Program-made: the position numbers and the translations under genes
Part shown: positions 46,518-57,496 of the stretch, piece by piece
Position numbering within the stretch: the first letter of the stretch is position 1
Layout of the letters: every line of letters begins with the position of its first letter
The notes under the pieces: model-generated
What the model was told of the DNA's origin: nothing
The model's database searches: none
The model's input: the letters and a program-made list of their open reading frames with translations, nothing else
DNA from: Cryptomeria japonica
Taxonomy: Eukaryota; Streptophyta; Pinopsida; Cupressales; Cupressaceae
DNA length: 64,000 nt
Assembly (NCBI RefSeq): GCF_030272615.1
Contig: NC_081408.1
Coordinates: forward strand, 619,004,476 to 619,068,475
Reading direction: 5' to 3'

Positions 46518-47970
46518 TTACAGAATACTTTTTCGGAGCTTGACCAATTTCAAGATTTTCGGGTAAGCTTTCTCTAGCAACTGTATATAGGTATCCCAAC
46601 TAGTTTTGAATGTTTCAAATATGGATACAAGTCCACTTAGTAAATGTGCAAGTGTTTCTTTCTCAGTGACTTCTGCCGGTGTGGGTTTTGCAAGCATATC
46701 CATACATTCCCTCTTATGTACACCAAGTGAATCCAATCTTGGACTCACCAAACCTTTGAGACTCCTTTCTCTCTGAATAATCTCGTCTCTTTCCTTTTCA
46801 AAAGAAAAAAATTGGTTCTCCAAAGTCAAAATTTGTCCATCAACATATGTTGTAAGTGAAGTTAGTCTATCAAAAGAATTAGCAGTATTAGCAATTTGTT
46901 CATGTAACTCCTATATCCTCTTATCTACATTTGTTGTAAGAATTTCTATATTACAACAAACCCTATAGATGTTAGTACACTGTTTCAAACAATTTTCAAT
47001 AAGTATAAGTTTCTCTTCAACCTTCCTCTTCTCTATCTCAATAATCTGGTCAAAAATGACTTTCTTGGCCAGAGTAAATATTTCAAGTACTTTCCTATCA
47101 GAAATCTACTGTAATGATTGAAAGTTTTTAGATATGTGCTTTGTTAATGCCTTAAACTTTTTGGAAGGGCTTGCTTCATTTTCAATCGTACAATCAGGAA
47201 TCAATCTATGCAAAATTGTTATTGATTGATCTATTATTCCTTTGTTTGTAGATCCATCCTTCATTAGCTTTTGAGTAGCCATCATCATTAGCTCTATGGG
47301 ACTCATCTCTGTGATTGATTTCTTTTCAACTTGAGAAGTGTCAATTGCCAAAATTTTTGCAGGGGAATCAACTACTGGTATGGTACTATGTGTCTTATTA
47401 GTCTCCTTTTCCTTATCCTCTTTTGCACTGGTGGCTTCGCCACTTGGTGCAGTATCTGTTACTGTCAGTGGAATATTATCCACAATGTTATCAGTATCCT
47501 GTTCATTATCTATTTTACCTTTCTCAAACTGTACAAATATTGTCTCTGTCGGTTTAGTCTGTACATTCTCATCAGTTTTAGGATTATCTACCAGTTCATT
47601 CAAAATTTGATCTGAACTTCCCAAAATTCCTTTCCCTTTTGATCTGTTCGGAATGGTGGGAGCTATTGCCTTAGAAAATTCTTCTTGAGAAGTGAGAAAA
47701 TCAGGATTCTTTAGGAAGAATTTAGCCCAGCCATCTCTGGTCTCATTTATTATCTCATTGACTCTGCCAATCATTAAGCTTATTTGTCGGGGTTTGCTTC
47801 TAAAGATTGTTCTATTTGCAACTTCTATACATATTTTCATTTCCTTATTATTTATAGAACCATACATACTCAAAATTTCAACTTCTTTAATCTCTTTGTC
47901 CCTTTTGATTGCATCTAATATTCAAGTGCCATCTCAAGTTGCTTCTCCATAGCCATGTTCAATGATTCTG
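46518..47970 (-). pseudogene. Element F remnant: Gag-like start fused to the ORF2 C-terminal part
   Basis: The minus strand starts MAMEKQLEMALEY, like the start of the E Gag-like protein, then has a TAG and passes directly into ORF2 sequence. The ORF2 part has LMIGRVNEINETR-like and ILHRLIPDCTIENEAS (47873-47106), then, after stops, LVSPRLDSLGVHKREC near 46740-46700. E has the counterparts LMVGRVEEVNKETK, ILKRLAPNCNINNKDS and LRLSPRLDYL. About 1 kb of Gag and half of ORF2 are missing. The function is unknown and the frame is broken in several places. Confidence 0.72.
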
Positions 47971-47977
47971 GTTTTAG

Positions 47978-47999
47978 GATCTTCCTCAAGTTGTTAAAC
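47978..47999 (-). promoter_or_regulatory. Conserved leader block of element F
   Basis: The minus strand reads TTTAACAACTTGAGGAAGAT, the same block as in E and, more loosely, NA-1 and Copia-2. Confidence 0.75.
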
Positions 48000-48016
48000 T
48001 TCCTTTGAGGTACCAA

Positions 48017-48028
48017 GCTCTGATACCA
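48017..48028 (-). promoter_or_regulatory. Element F primer binding site
   Basis: The minus strand reads TGGTATCAGAGC, two bases inside the 5' LTR. Confidence 0.93.
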
Positions 48029-48030
48029 AT

Positions 48031-48516
48031 TGTTGGAATACAATGAATCCAAGAACACTGAGAGGGGGGGTGAATCAGTGTTCTTCCAACAATACAAGAT
48101 TGTAACTTATTACAACATACATATATAAACTGGTAAATGAAGAAACATATAACATGAAGTAAATAAACCAGCCACATGAATGAACACCATAACACACATA
48201 ATTTATATGTGAAAAACCTCAAAGAGGAAAAACCACAGTGGGATTTGTGACCCACAATATCAATTCATTGGCCATATGAAAGACATTACATAGCATGGGG
48301 GTCTGCACATGCAGGAAGGCACACTGCCGAGCACACTGCTCAATACAAAAGAGTCTCACTGACTACAAGATTTTGCTGAGATAAAATAGTATTGGTGAAC
48401 TCACAAAATGCATCTACAATACCAAAAAGAGTTCCGGTTATAGCTCTGTTATGTACCGGTTCATAAACCCTGAACCCTTCTACCGGTATCTCCTTTCCTC
48501 CAAGAATTCTTTACAA
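48031..48516 (-). repeat. Element F 5' LTR, inner part
   Basis: This matches 45388 onward. It breaks at TACAA (48512-48516), the left target duplication of element E. Confidence 0.93.
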
Positions 48517-49051
48517 TGTTGACATATGGACACTCCAATGAGACATTGAAGGTGATTGAAGGTTTTGTCATTGATGGCAACCTTACAATCCTATGGCACC
48601 TACAAGGCACTTCACCGGCATCAGAAAAACACACTCTACACCGGCACTCAGAACACCGACACCGGCACAGAGAAAGGAAGTATACCAGCACAGAGGCCGA
48701 CAAGATTTTTGAGATATTATATTTTGTTTATTATTTGAAAAAATTTGTAAGCCGACTTAATATCATTGTAAAATGACTTATATATATAAGAAGTCATTGT
48801 AGGACATTTGGTAAGATGTAGAAAGATAATGAAGCGAAATTAGGCAGACCTATTATGCGAAATATAGGTTAAGGGGTATATGTAAAGAATAGAGTAGAAA
48901 CTAGTACTGAATCAAACATTGAAGATTCTATTGTAAAGCAATACAAGTTATTGGATTTGTATAATCCACATTGTAAGTCAGTGAGACTTCCCGTTGAGCA
49001 GTGAGCTATAGGCAAGTGGCCTTTCTGCATGTGCAGGCCCCTACTGTAAGT
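48517..49051 (+). repeat. Element E 5' LTR, first part
   Basis: It begins TGTTGACATATGGACAC and matches 61000-61534. It breaks at TAAGT (49047-49051), the left target duplication of D. Confidence 0.94.
48774..48796 (+). promoter_or_regulatory. TATA box in a palindrome, element E LTR
   Basis: ATGACTTATATATATAAG with AAGTCAT following forms an inverted repeat around a TATATATAA box. It is repeated in the 3' LTR at about 61256-61279. It is the likely promoter of the element. Confidence 0.65.
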
Positions 49052-50435
49052 TGATGCCCCCAAAATGGACAAAGTTAGTCTAAGATAAACAACACAATAA
49101 ACCAGAAAATCGTTAGTGTTAGTCAATCAAAAACTAATCTAAACAGGCATATCAAGAGAGACACTAAAAACATGAAAGCATATTTAACTAAAGAAGCAAA
49201 TATGATGAGGCATCTCCAAATACCTCCTAACATGCTCTTAGCTCTTTCTCCCTTGTTCCTCTCATCTCCAAGTTTCAAAATAGTGTAGCTCTCAGCAGCT
49301 TTTTGCACTATGGATGCTTATGGAGGATTGAGATTGTAGTATCGTGTTCCAAATGTGAAATGAAAAGCTAATACTATGCTATTGATGCTAAAATGATTTA
49401 TTTTAACCAAAATGACAATACATGAGTTTGCTATGCTAAATGCTCTCTTAAAATGCTTATAGCTTAAATGCATACAAGTTTTCAGGATCTGGATTATGAA
49501 GAAATGGGCTCTATTTATAGGAAAAATGGAGCAATGGATGGTTGAGATTGAGCAATCTCAACAAGGGTCAGGATTGAATGATTTCAAATCCATGTGAGGG
49601 CTTTCAACCCAATCCTAGGATGACAAGTGTCAATGTGAGATAGGTTGAGAGGGGAGGGAATAAACATTAAATGTTTGATATGACCTTGGGAGTTAAAGTC
49701 AAGGTTGGTTGAATGAATAAACTCTTTATTCAAAGAATAAAGCTTTTATCCAATGGATAAACTCTTGTGCAAATGTGAAATGGATGAATTTGGTCAAAAC
49801 AATAAATGTTTGGGGAGACAAGTTTGAAATAACCATAAATGGTTATGTAAGAGCCATAAATGGTCATGTAAGAGCCATTAGTGGTCTTGGAAGACTTTGG
49901 GGGTTAATTTGTTGAACACACAAAGCATTAAATGCTTTTCAAAGACTTTGGAGTCTTTGAGAAGTGACTCCATTTTGCTAAGGAATGTGACAATAATTAG
50001 GGGATGGATTAGGCTAATTAGGAAGGGGTTAGAAGAATCTAGAAGGGGATTAGATTTTGCAAGTGGATTTGGTGGGTGAGGGAAAATAGGATTTTATTAA
50101 AATAAAAATTCATTTATTTCAATAAATGTGTGCAAGTTGCATTTGTAGGAAAATGCAAGTGGGGGGGATAATGATTTAAATAAATGTTTTATTTAATTTA
50201 TTTAAAAGAGGAATAGGGGGATTTAATTAAATAAATAGATTTTATTTATTTAATTGATTTGAATTTGATTTAATGAATTAATTAAAATAAATTGAATAAT
50301 TTATTTAATTAATAGAAGAATGTTTGGGGATGAATTAATTAAATATTAATTTAATTAACTGATGGCTAGTGGATTTTTAATCAAATAAATAGCTAATATT
50401 TATTTAATTAAGCTGGACAGATTTGTGTGACTACA
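49052..50435 (-). repeat. Element D 3' LTR
   Basis: It starts TGATGCCCCCAAAATGG and ends TGTGACTACA on the plus strand. Its last 530 bases match 55184-55714 directly, and its first 330 bases match 54855-55178 in reverse complement. Confidence 0.9.
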
Positions 50436-50480
50436 TTTGCCCCTCTTTGAGACGGTGCAGTTTATCGCGTCGTTTCAAAG
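50436..50480 (-). promoter_or_regulatory. Element D polypurine tract and stem-loop
   Basis: TTTGCCCCTCTTTGAG on the plus strand, the polypurine tract in reverse, adjoins the LTR. CTTTGAGACG (50445-50454) and CGTTTCAAAG (50471-50480) form a 10-bp stem with one mismatch or G-T pair. Confidence 0.75.
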
Positions 50481-52780
50481 AAAGAAAAACTGGTGTGAAG
50501 AAATGCCCCATAAAATGTAAATTTAATGGGTGGTATGCCCCCTCGAGAGATGGGCCGATTTTTTTTGAAAAATCGGGCGATCTCTCAAAAAAGAATGAAA
50601 AGTGGAGGGGAGGTAGAATAGAAGAAATTAGAACTAATGATGAAAGAATGGGAGAAAATGGAGTGAATATGAAGAAACAACAAGCCAACGAGTACCCTGA
50701 GGTCATGCAAGAGATACATAGCAAATGTAGTGTGGGGTTTGGATTGATGCTATATAATTGATCAAAATTGGTTGGACAATCTGGTGCAATCGGTTTAATT
50801 GCCCCGGTCAAGTCAAAGCGTGACAGTTGATGTCAGTTGGTCGCTTGGACATGATAAAGTCTGAGTAAGTGAATCAAAGTGACCTGATGTGACTTAGACA
50901 ATTGATATAATTGCCCGATGAAGTTAAGGTATATGAAGCAAATTACTTGTTGAGACGTAGACAATTGATGTAATTGTCCGATGTGATTGTGTTTGATTGG
51001 TTGATCAATTGATAGTGTGTGCATGTGATGGATGGTTGTGGGGAATCATGGCAACCCCATTGAGACTAGGTCATTATGATAAATGCCTGATGTAGTCTAG
51101 GATTACCATGATCGATTACCTGTTGAGACCCGAAGATACTTGATCAGAGTATCTGTTGATAGTCTAGGTGTGTGGGAGTCGATGTACCTGTGCAGATAGG
51201 GTAAATGGCTTAATTTTGTGGATGAGTGAGGATGGGAAGCGATGAAGGGATTAGGATGATGTTGATGATCAAGATAGGGAGGGTGAGGGGGGATTCGATG
51301 TTAGATAGAAGATATGGAGGACTAGGACCAAGTCCTATGGAAGAAGATGAGTAAAATAGAGCATGCATTATTATGACTATGTATGCATGATATGCAACTA
51401 TTATGAATGTATGGATAGGTGGAATGCAACGAAATGCAATATATACAGATGAGATGAGATGACGATCCATAGTGCTCTATTTTCATCATTGAGCTTTAAA
51501 ATGTTGTAAGAAAATACAAGCAACTTGACATAAAGATTCAAGATGACCAGAGTATTTCTTACATGGATTTGATATAGCAAGTTAATACAAGCAACTTGAT
51601 ATAATGGATCAAGTTGACCAGAGTATTGCTTGCGGAACAGATAAGGATTATCTCCTTTCATGCATGACTTGGATTGTCCTCCTTGATCTTAGGCTGATCA
51701 TATCCTAAGACAAGTGCATACCGTAATAAGAGATAAAACCTTTATCCAGTTTGGATGAGGAGGAACCAAAGAATGAGCTTTGTACCTACAAACAAACAGT
51801 TTATACATAAAGAATAAAGAATAAGGATCCTTGGTAATGGTTCATGTCCATATGGTCATGATATATGCTGTAGTCAGCAAGCCATAGTGATCTATGACTG
51901 TATTTGGCATAAGATCACGTAGCTTGGTGAACTTCCCACGTAGACACCATTAGTACATGCCCCAAAACTTCATCGAAAATAATGCGCAAACGATACAAAA
52001 CAATGCTGAAAAGATCCCGATACAGATAAACGAATGATTATACTCACAAATCAACCAAGTATTTGATAGCTTAACATAATTTTCTTGTCAAAGAAAATGT
52101 CACTTTGTCTTTGTTTTGGTAAGGAAGGATGCATCCTTGTTGAAGACAGTTTTGATTGTTGATGTCGATTGTTTGGTTGGATTGATAAATGGTCATCATG
52201 TGAGTATTGTGTCAATGTTTGTTTTGTATCTGCTCGGATGAATATGTACAAGGTGTTGCCATGTTTTTGTTTTGATTTTCGATGGTTTTTCGATGTTTTT
52301 GGATTTTGTGAAACATTTTTGAATGTTTTTGGATTTTGTGAGACATTTTTGAATGTTTTTGGATTTTGTGAGATATTTTTGAATGTTTTTGCCAATGAAT
52401 CACCAGTAATGTAGAATCCACTTCCATCAACTAGATTGAGATGTATTGCCCCCAAGTTTAGACATGACTATGAAAAAGTGGGATGCAAGACGCATGAAGT
52501 ACTATCTCTGATTACAGATCAAATAACAAGCCATGGTTTGGATGGATGGATATGTGTATATATGAATGTGATCACAACGAGCCTGAAAGATACTAGAGCC
52601 ATTGTCTTTACGAGTGGCACCTGTTTGCCAGGTTTTCACAATCGCACTTACCCAAGATGCCATCAGAGTGGTTGTTTACTGTTTGGATGCATGATTTTTC
52701 TTTACTTTTTTGAATGTTTTTGTATTTCTTTAGGAGATTTTCTGAATGTTTTTGGTATTTTCTGGTATGCAGGGGAGCCT
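50481..52780 (-). other. Element D non-coding 3' region
   Basis: There are 2.3 kb after pol without a credible gene. It contains GATGTAATTGCCCGATG-type words near 50900-51000 and a 30-bp tandem repeat at 52291-52390. Plus-strand frames at 50423-50761 and 52436-52858 show no family and overlap other features. Confidence 0.55.
52291..52390. repeat. 30-bp tandem repeat in element D
   Basis: Three exact-length units start at 52291, 52321 and 52351, each like GAATGTTTTTGGATTTTGTG plus AGACATTTTT, with a partial fourth. A related word recurs near 52710-52760. Confidence 0.9.
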
Positions 52781-52789
52781 GATGCTCTG

Positions 52790-54840
52790 TACAGCTTAGG
52801 TATAAAACCGTTTGAGGTGCATGCTGTTGATTGGATCTGCGAGCGGTTCTCCTTCTGATGTAGCCAACTGATATGCCCCAAACCCGAATACAACAGTGAC
52901 AACATATGGGCCCAGCAAGTTTGATTCAAACTTTCCTTGATGTTCTCTATTTGGTTGGTTATGAGGATTCTCTCAGAGAACAAGATCACCTACCTCAAAT
53001 GTACGAGATCTAACTCAGTGATTGTAGCTTCTACTCATGTGTTGCTGATAGGCTTTGAGGTGATTGTATGCAGCTTGTCGCTTCTCATCAAGTAACTCTA
53101 AGTCCTGAAGATGGGAGACTCTATATGCTTCATCATCGATGAGATTGTGCAAGGAAACCTGTAGTGATGGTATCTTGACCTCAATAGGTAAGGTAGCTTC
53201 TGCACCATAGACCAATGAATAAGGAGTTGCACCCGTAGGGGTTTGAATGCTAGTTCGATATGCCCATAGCACTGGATTTAGTTGAACATGCCAATCATGA
53301 CCGAAATCATTAACTGTCTTCTTAAGGATTCTCAATATGTTTTTATTGGATGCTTCGGCCTGACCATTGCCTTGTGGGTAATAGGGAGTGGAAAAGTGGT
53401 GTTGGATAGGAAATTTCTCACAAAGTTCATGGACATCCTGATTTTTGAAAGGAAGACCGTTATCTGTGATGATGGACATGGGTACACCATACCAACAGAT
53501 GATGTAGTTGAGGATGAATGAGGCGATCTACTTGCCGGTGACTTGGGTAAGTGGAACAACTTCGATCCACTTTGTGAAATATTCGGTGGTGGTAATAATG
53601 AATTTATGGCCGTTAGATGAAGATGGGTGAATCTTACCCACAAGGTCAAGGCCCCATTGACAAAAAGGCCATGGTGTTGTGATTGGTTGTAGTTCCTGGG
53701 CTGGTGCATGTATCAGGTCGCCATGAACTTGACATTTCTTGTACTTTCTAACAAAGTAGTAGGAATCTTTTTCCATACATGGCCAATAGTATCCATTGCA
53801 CAGGAGTTTCTTGGCTAGTGATGGACCACTTGAGTGAGTCCCGCAAATTCCTTCATGTACCTCTTCCAAAGCCTTTGTTATCTCACCTTGTTCCAGACAT
53901 CGAAGGAGAGTACCATCAAGACCGCGTCAGTATAGGGTTTCGGCAATAATGGTATATCGAGAGCAATTTAGCGAATGAAGGTTTTATGTTGGTTATTCGA
54001 TTGGTTGGGAGGAAGGGTGTGATCGGGAAGATAGGTGTAGAACTCACCATACCATGGGGATTTAGAACCGACAAGGTGACATATTATTTCGGATTTGGGG
54101 ATATCATAAGAGGGAATCTAAAGCTATTCTACCAAGAACTCGTAGCATGTTGAATTCTGTGGAAGATCTAGGAGAGATGCGATGGTAGCCATAGCGTCAG
54201 CAGCTCGATTCTGATCTCTTGGTATCTGCTCAAAAGTGATAGTAGTAAATGATGTCTTTAGTGTGTCCACCATTTGCTTATATGGCATGGTTTTATCATC
54301 CTTGGTCTGATATTCATCTGTTCTTGTTGAATGACCAGTTGGGAGTCACCATATACTTGTAGTTCTTGTAATTTCCATTGTACTGCTAGCCTGAGTCCTA
54401 TGATCAAGGCCTCATATTCTGCTATGTTGTTTGTGCATGGAAATATGAGCCTGTAAGACTTCGGGATGCTATCACCTTGAGGTGTGATAAATAGAATGCC
54501 TACCCCCGAGCTGTGCCTAGTGTATGAACCATCAAAGTATAGTTTCCATGGTTGTGTTGTTGTGATCATGAATATCTCCTCATCGGGAAAATTGGAAATG
54601 AGAGGATGATCGCCTGTGAGGGGTGCATTGGTCAACTGATCTGCAATAACTTGACCTTTGATAGCTTTACGGTCCACGTACTCAATGTCAAATTCACTTA
54701 GAATCATCACCCATTTGGCCAAGTGACCTGTCAAAGCTGCTTTGCTGAGTAAATATTTGAGTGGATCGATCTTTGCAATGAGTTGTGCTTTTTTCAGTCC
54801 ATTGTTCAACGCGTGGAGTCTATCATCTAGCGCGTGAAGT
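52790..54840 (-). pseudogene. Element D pol fragment: RNase H and integrase
   Basis: The frame opens inside the RT/RNase H linker with LIAKIDPLKYLL and LSEFDIEYV, then RNase H with YFDGSYTRHSSG and NIAEYEALI (54809-54258). The integrase zinc-binding part is HEGICGTHSSG and YKKCQVHGD (53869-53720). The core has WGLDLVGKI, IITDNGLPFKN and YYPQGNGQAEASN, the three catalytic acids of a Ty3/gypsy integrase. The C-terminal part has KFESNLLGPYVV, the GPY module (about 52890-52920). Frame changes and stops occur near 54257, 53527 and 53014. Protein upstream of the RNase H is missing. Confidence 0.88.
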
Positions 54841-54849
54841 TCATATATT

Positions 54850-55714
54850 AGCGCATCAATAGCATAGTATTAGCTTTTCATTTCACATTTGGAACACAAT
54901 ACTACAATCTCAATCCTCCATAAGCATTCATAGTGCAAAAAGCTGCTGAGAGCTACACTATTTTGGAACTTGGAGAGGAGAGGAACAAGGGAGAAAGAGC
55001 TAAGAGCATATTTGGAGATGCCTCATCATATTTGCTTCTTTAGTTAAATATGCTTTCATGTTTTTAGTGTCTCTCTTGATATGCCTATTTAGATTAGTTT
55101 TTGATTAGACTAACACTAACGATTTTCTGGTTTATTGTGTTTTTTTATCTTAGACTAACTTTGTCCATTTTGGGGGCATCATTTGGTGAACACACAAAGC
55201 ATTAAATGCTTTTCAAAGACTTTGGAGTCTTTGAGAAGTGACTCCATTTTGCTAAGGAATGTGACAATAATTAGGGGATGGATTAGGCTAATTAGGAAGG
55301 GGTTAGAAGAATCTAGAAGGGGATTAGATTTTGCAAGTGGATTTGGTGGGTGAGGGAAAATAGGATTTTATTAAAATAAAAATTCATTTATTTCAATAAA
55401 TGTGTGCAAGTTGCATTTGTAGGAAAATGTAAGTGGGGGGGGGGGGATAATGATTTAAATAAATGTTTTATTTGATTTATTTAAAAGAGGAATAGGGGGA
55501 TTTAATTAAATAAATAGATTTTATTTATTTAATTGATTTGAATTTGATTTAATGAATTAATTAAAATAAACTGAATAATTTATTTAATTAATAGAAGAAT
55601 GTTTGGAGATGAATTAATTAAATATTAATTTAATTAACTGATGGCTAGTGGATTTTTAATCAAATAAATAGCTAATATTTATTTAATTAAGCTCGACAGA
55701 TTTGTGTGACTACA
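54850..55714 (-). repeat. Element D 5' LTR, chimeric with an inverted segment
   Basis: 54855-55178 is the reverse complement of about 49053-49375. From about 55182 the sequence is the direct copy of 49905-50435. LTR bases of about 330-855 are lost. The inverted piece joins directly to the cut-off pol frame. So the LTR start, normally at the inner end, faces the wrong way. Confidence 0.85.
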
Positions 55715-55719
55715 TAAGT

Positions 55720-55978
55720 AATATTCTCTTATTGGCCAGTAAGATAATATTGTGGGTCACAAATCCCACCGAGGTTTTTCCCACACCGGGTTTCCTCATT
55801 AAATCATTATGTTATGGTGTTCTTTTCATGTGGATGTTCTTAATTCTATTTATTAAATTATTTCTTGCATACCGGTACACTGTTATAATATGTTCTGCAT
55901 GTTATAAGAAAAGAAAATCCATTAACCGGTTAGATACTAATTCACCCCCCCCTCTTAGTATCTGTGGGAATCCTAACA
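55720..55978 (+). repeat. Element E 5' LTR, last part
   Basis: This continues from 49051. It holds CCCACCGAGGTTTTTCCC (about 55765-55782) and a C7-8 box before CTCTTAGTATC (about 55945-55963). It ends CCTAACA before the primer site. Confidence 0.94.
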
Positions 55979-55980
55979 AT

Positions 55981-55992
55981 TGGTATCAGAGC
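55981..55992 (+). promoter_or_regulatory. Element E primer binding site
   Basis: TGGTATCAGAGC, complementary to initiator tRNA-Met. The leader block TCTAACAACTTGAGGAAGAT follows at 56014. Confidence 0.94.
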
Positions 55993-56049
55993 TTGGTCCT
56001 CTATTTTCAGAAGTCTAACAACTTGAGGAAGATCTTGACATCGGTAGAG

Positions 56050-57208
56050 ATGGAAAACTTGATGAAGCAACTTGAAGTAGCTCTTTCAAACTATGATATA
56101 GAGAAATTAAAAAACATCAAACTTGAAGATGATCTAAAGGCAGCTCAGGATATCATTCAGGCACTTCAAGAAAATCTTACTGTTGCAAGAAACAAGAGAA
56201 GAGAACTTTGTGAAAAGATGCAATTTGAAAATGATGAAAAGGAAACTCTAAATGATGTGATAGGGAAGTTGAAACAAGAGATTATGACAACAAAGAATGA
56301 GATGGAGGACATGACTATGAGATTTTGCAAAGAAATTGAGGATAGAAAGAAGAATGAAGAAGAATTGACTAGAAGATTAGGTGATGCAGCAAATGAGAAC
56401 ACAAGACTTAGCTATGAAAATGACCTATTAAAGATAGATCTGATGCATACACAGAATGACTCAAATGAACTAATGAGACAGAAAGAGATCTTACAAAGAG
56501 AATTGGATATTTCAAATCAACACAAAGATAAATTCAAGAAAAGCTCAGAGGAACTTGGTGACTTGTTGAAGATTCAAGAACCTAATGGTGATACTTGTGG
56601 AGTTGGCTTTGAAGTAGGAGAAAGCTCCGGTACTGCAAATACTCAGGATCACAACAAACTAGTAAGGCAACCTAACGCTTATAAATTCAATTGGAAATGC
56701 TTTAACTGTAATAAGTATGGGCATAGAGCAAATCAATGTAGATCTAAAAGTTATCAGAACATCAACACACCCACCAGTCAATGTTCAAAATGCAACAAGG
56801 TTGGTCACAACTCTGAAAATTGTAGAATGAATGTGAGATGTTATGTTTGTCGAAGATATGGACACTTATCTAATCAATGCAAAACTCAAACCGACATAGG
56901 TTATAACAAAGCTATTCAGAAAAATAATGTAACTTGTTATGCATGTAACAAAATTGGGCATATTGCAAAATTTTGTAGAAGCAAAGGAACACCGGTAGAC
57001 AACAAAGGTGCTAGCTTGAAAGGGAAAGAAAAAAGTTGAAGAGGTAAAGCAGGAATTCTCAAAACAATGGATTAGAAAAGCAGATCTAAATGTTGGGAAT
57101 ACTCCTCCACCGGTAGAATCAATTAGCACCCCACCGACAGAACAGAGTATTACTCCACTAGCAGGACATAATAGTACTCCATCGGTAGGAAGTCCTTCAT
57201 CAAATTGA
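56050..57208 (+). pseudogene. Element E Gag-like protein: coiled coil plus four CCHC knuckles
   Basis: From the ATG at 56050 a frame of 329 residues is open to 57039. A run of six A at about 57029-57034 probably gained one base, because in the next frame the protein continues about 57 residues to a TGA near 57206, with a proline/threonine tail. Residues 1-190 are highly charged with leucine heptads, so probably coiled coil. Four complete CX2CX4HX4C knuckles follow: CFNCNKYGHRANQC, CSKCNKVGHNSENC, CYVCRRYGHLSNQC and CYACNKIGHIAKFC. It matches the NA-1 protein in layout. The role, by analogy to Gag, is RNA packaging. Confidence 0.88.
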
Positions 57209-57496
57209 AGAAAGCTTCTTTGAGGGTTTGGCAAATCAAATGACACATGTGCTATTATTCCCTCGGTTAAAGATGAGAAGTTGAAAGATACTCATATACC
57301 GGCAGACATGTTAAGTTATTACTTAACCGACATACATTTAATGTGGTAGATGGCAAATAAAGTTTATAAATTTGTGGTTTTGGCTCCATTTCTCCTCACT
57401 GAGATTTCAAACCTACGAAGAGCGTGAAGATTCTGAGAAAAAGCAAGAACACTCCAAGTAATCATCCATCCTAAAGGCAGTAAAAGGTATTTTATT
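57209..57496 (+). promoter_or_regulatory. Element E spacer before ORF2 with TATA-like box
   Basis: There are 288 bases between the Gag-like stop and the ORF2 ATG. TTTATAAATTT at about 57362-57372 lies about 125 bases before the ATG, followed by a CT-rich stretch like a plant leader. It may be an internal promoter. Confidence 0.45.

Larger units (their letters stand above)
49052..55714 (-). mobile_element. Element D: Gypsy element with chimeric 5' LTR, youngest in the stack
   Basis: It is flanked by a perfect target duplication, TAAGT (49047-49051 and 55715-55719). The 3' LTR is 1,384 bp (49052-50435). Minus-strand pol retains RNase H and integrase, but Gag, protease and RT are absent. The right LTR (about 54850-55714) is a composite of an inverted LTR start and a direct LTR end. 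It interrupts the 5' LTR of element E. No primer site is visible, because the normal inner end of the right LTR is gone. Confidence 0.88.

Noticed and set aside
50423-50811. Overlapping frames on both strands near the D polypurine tract
   Set aside because: They overlap the polypurine tract and stem-loop of D and have no recognisable domain.
52436-52858. 140-residue plus-strand frame
   Set aside because: It runs antisense to the C-terminal end of the D integrase frame and adjacent non-coding DNA.
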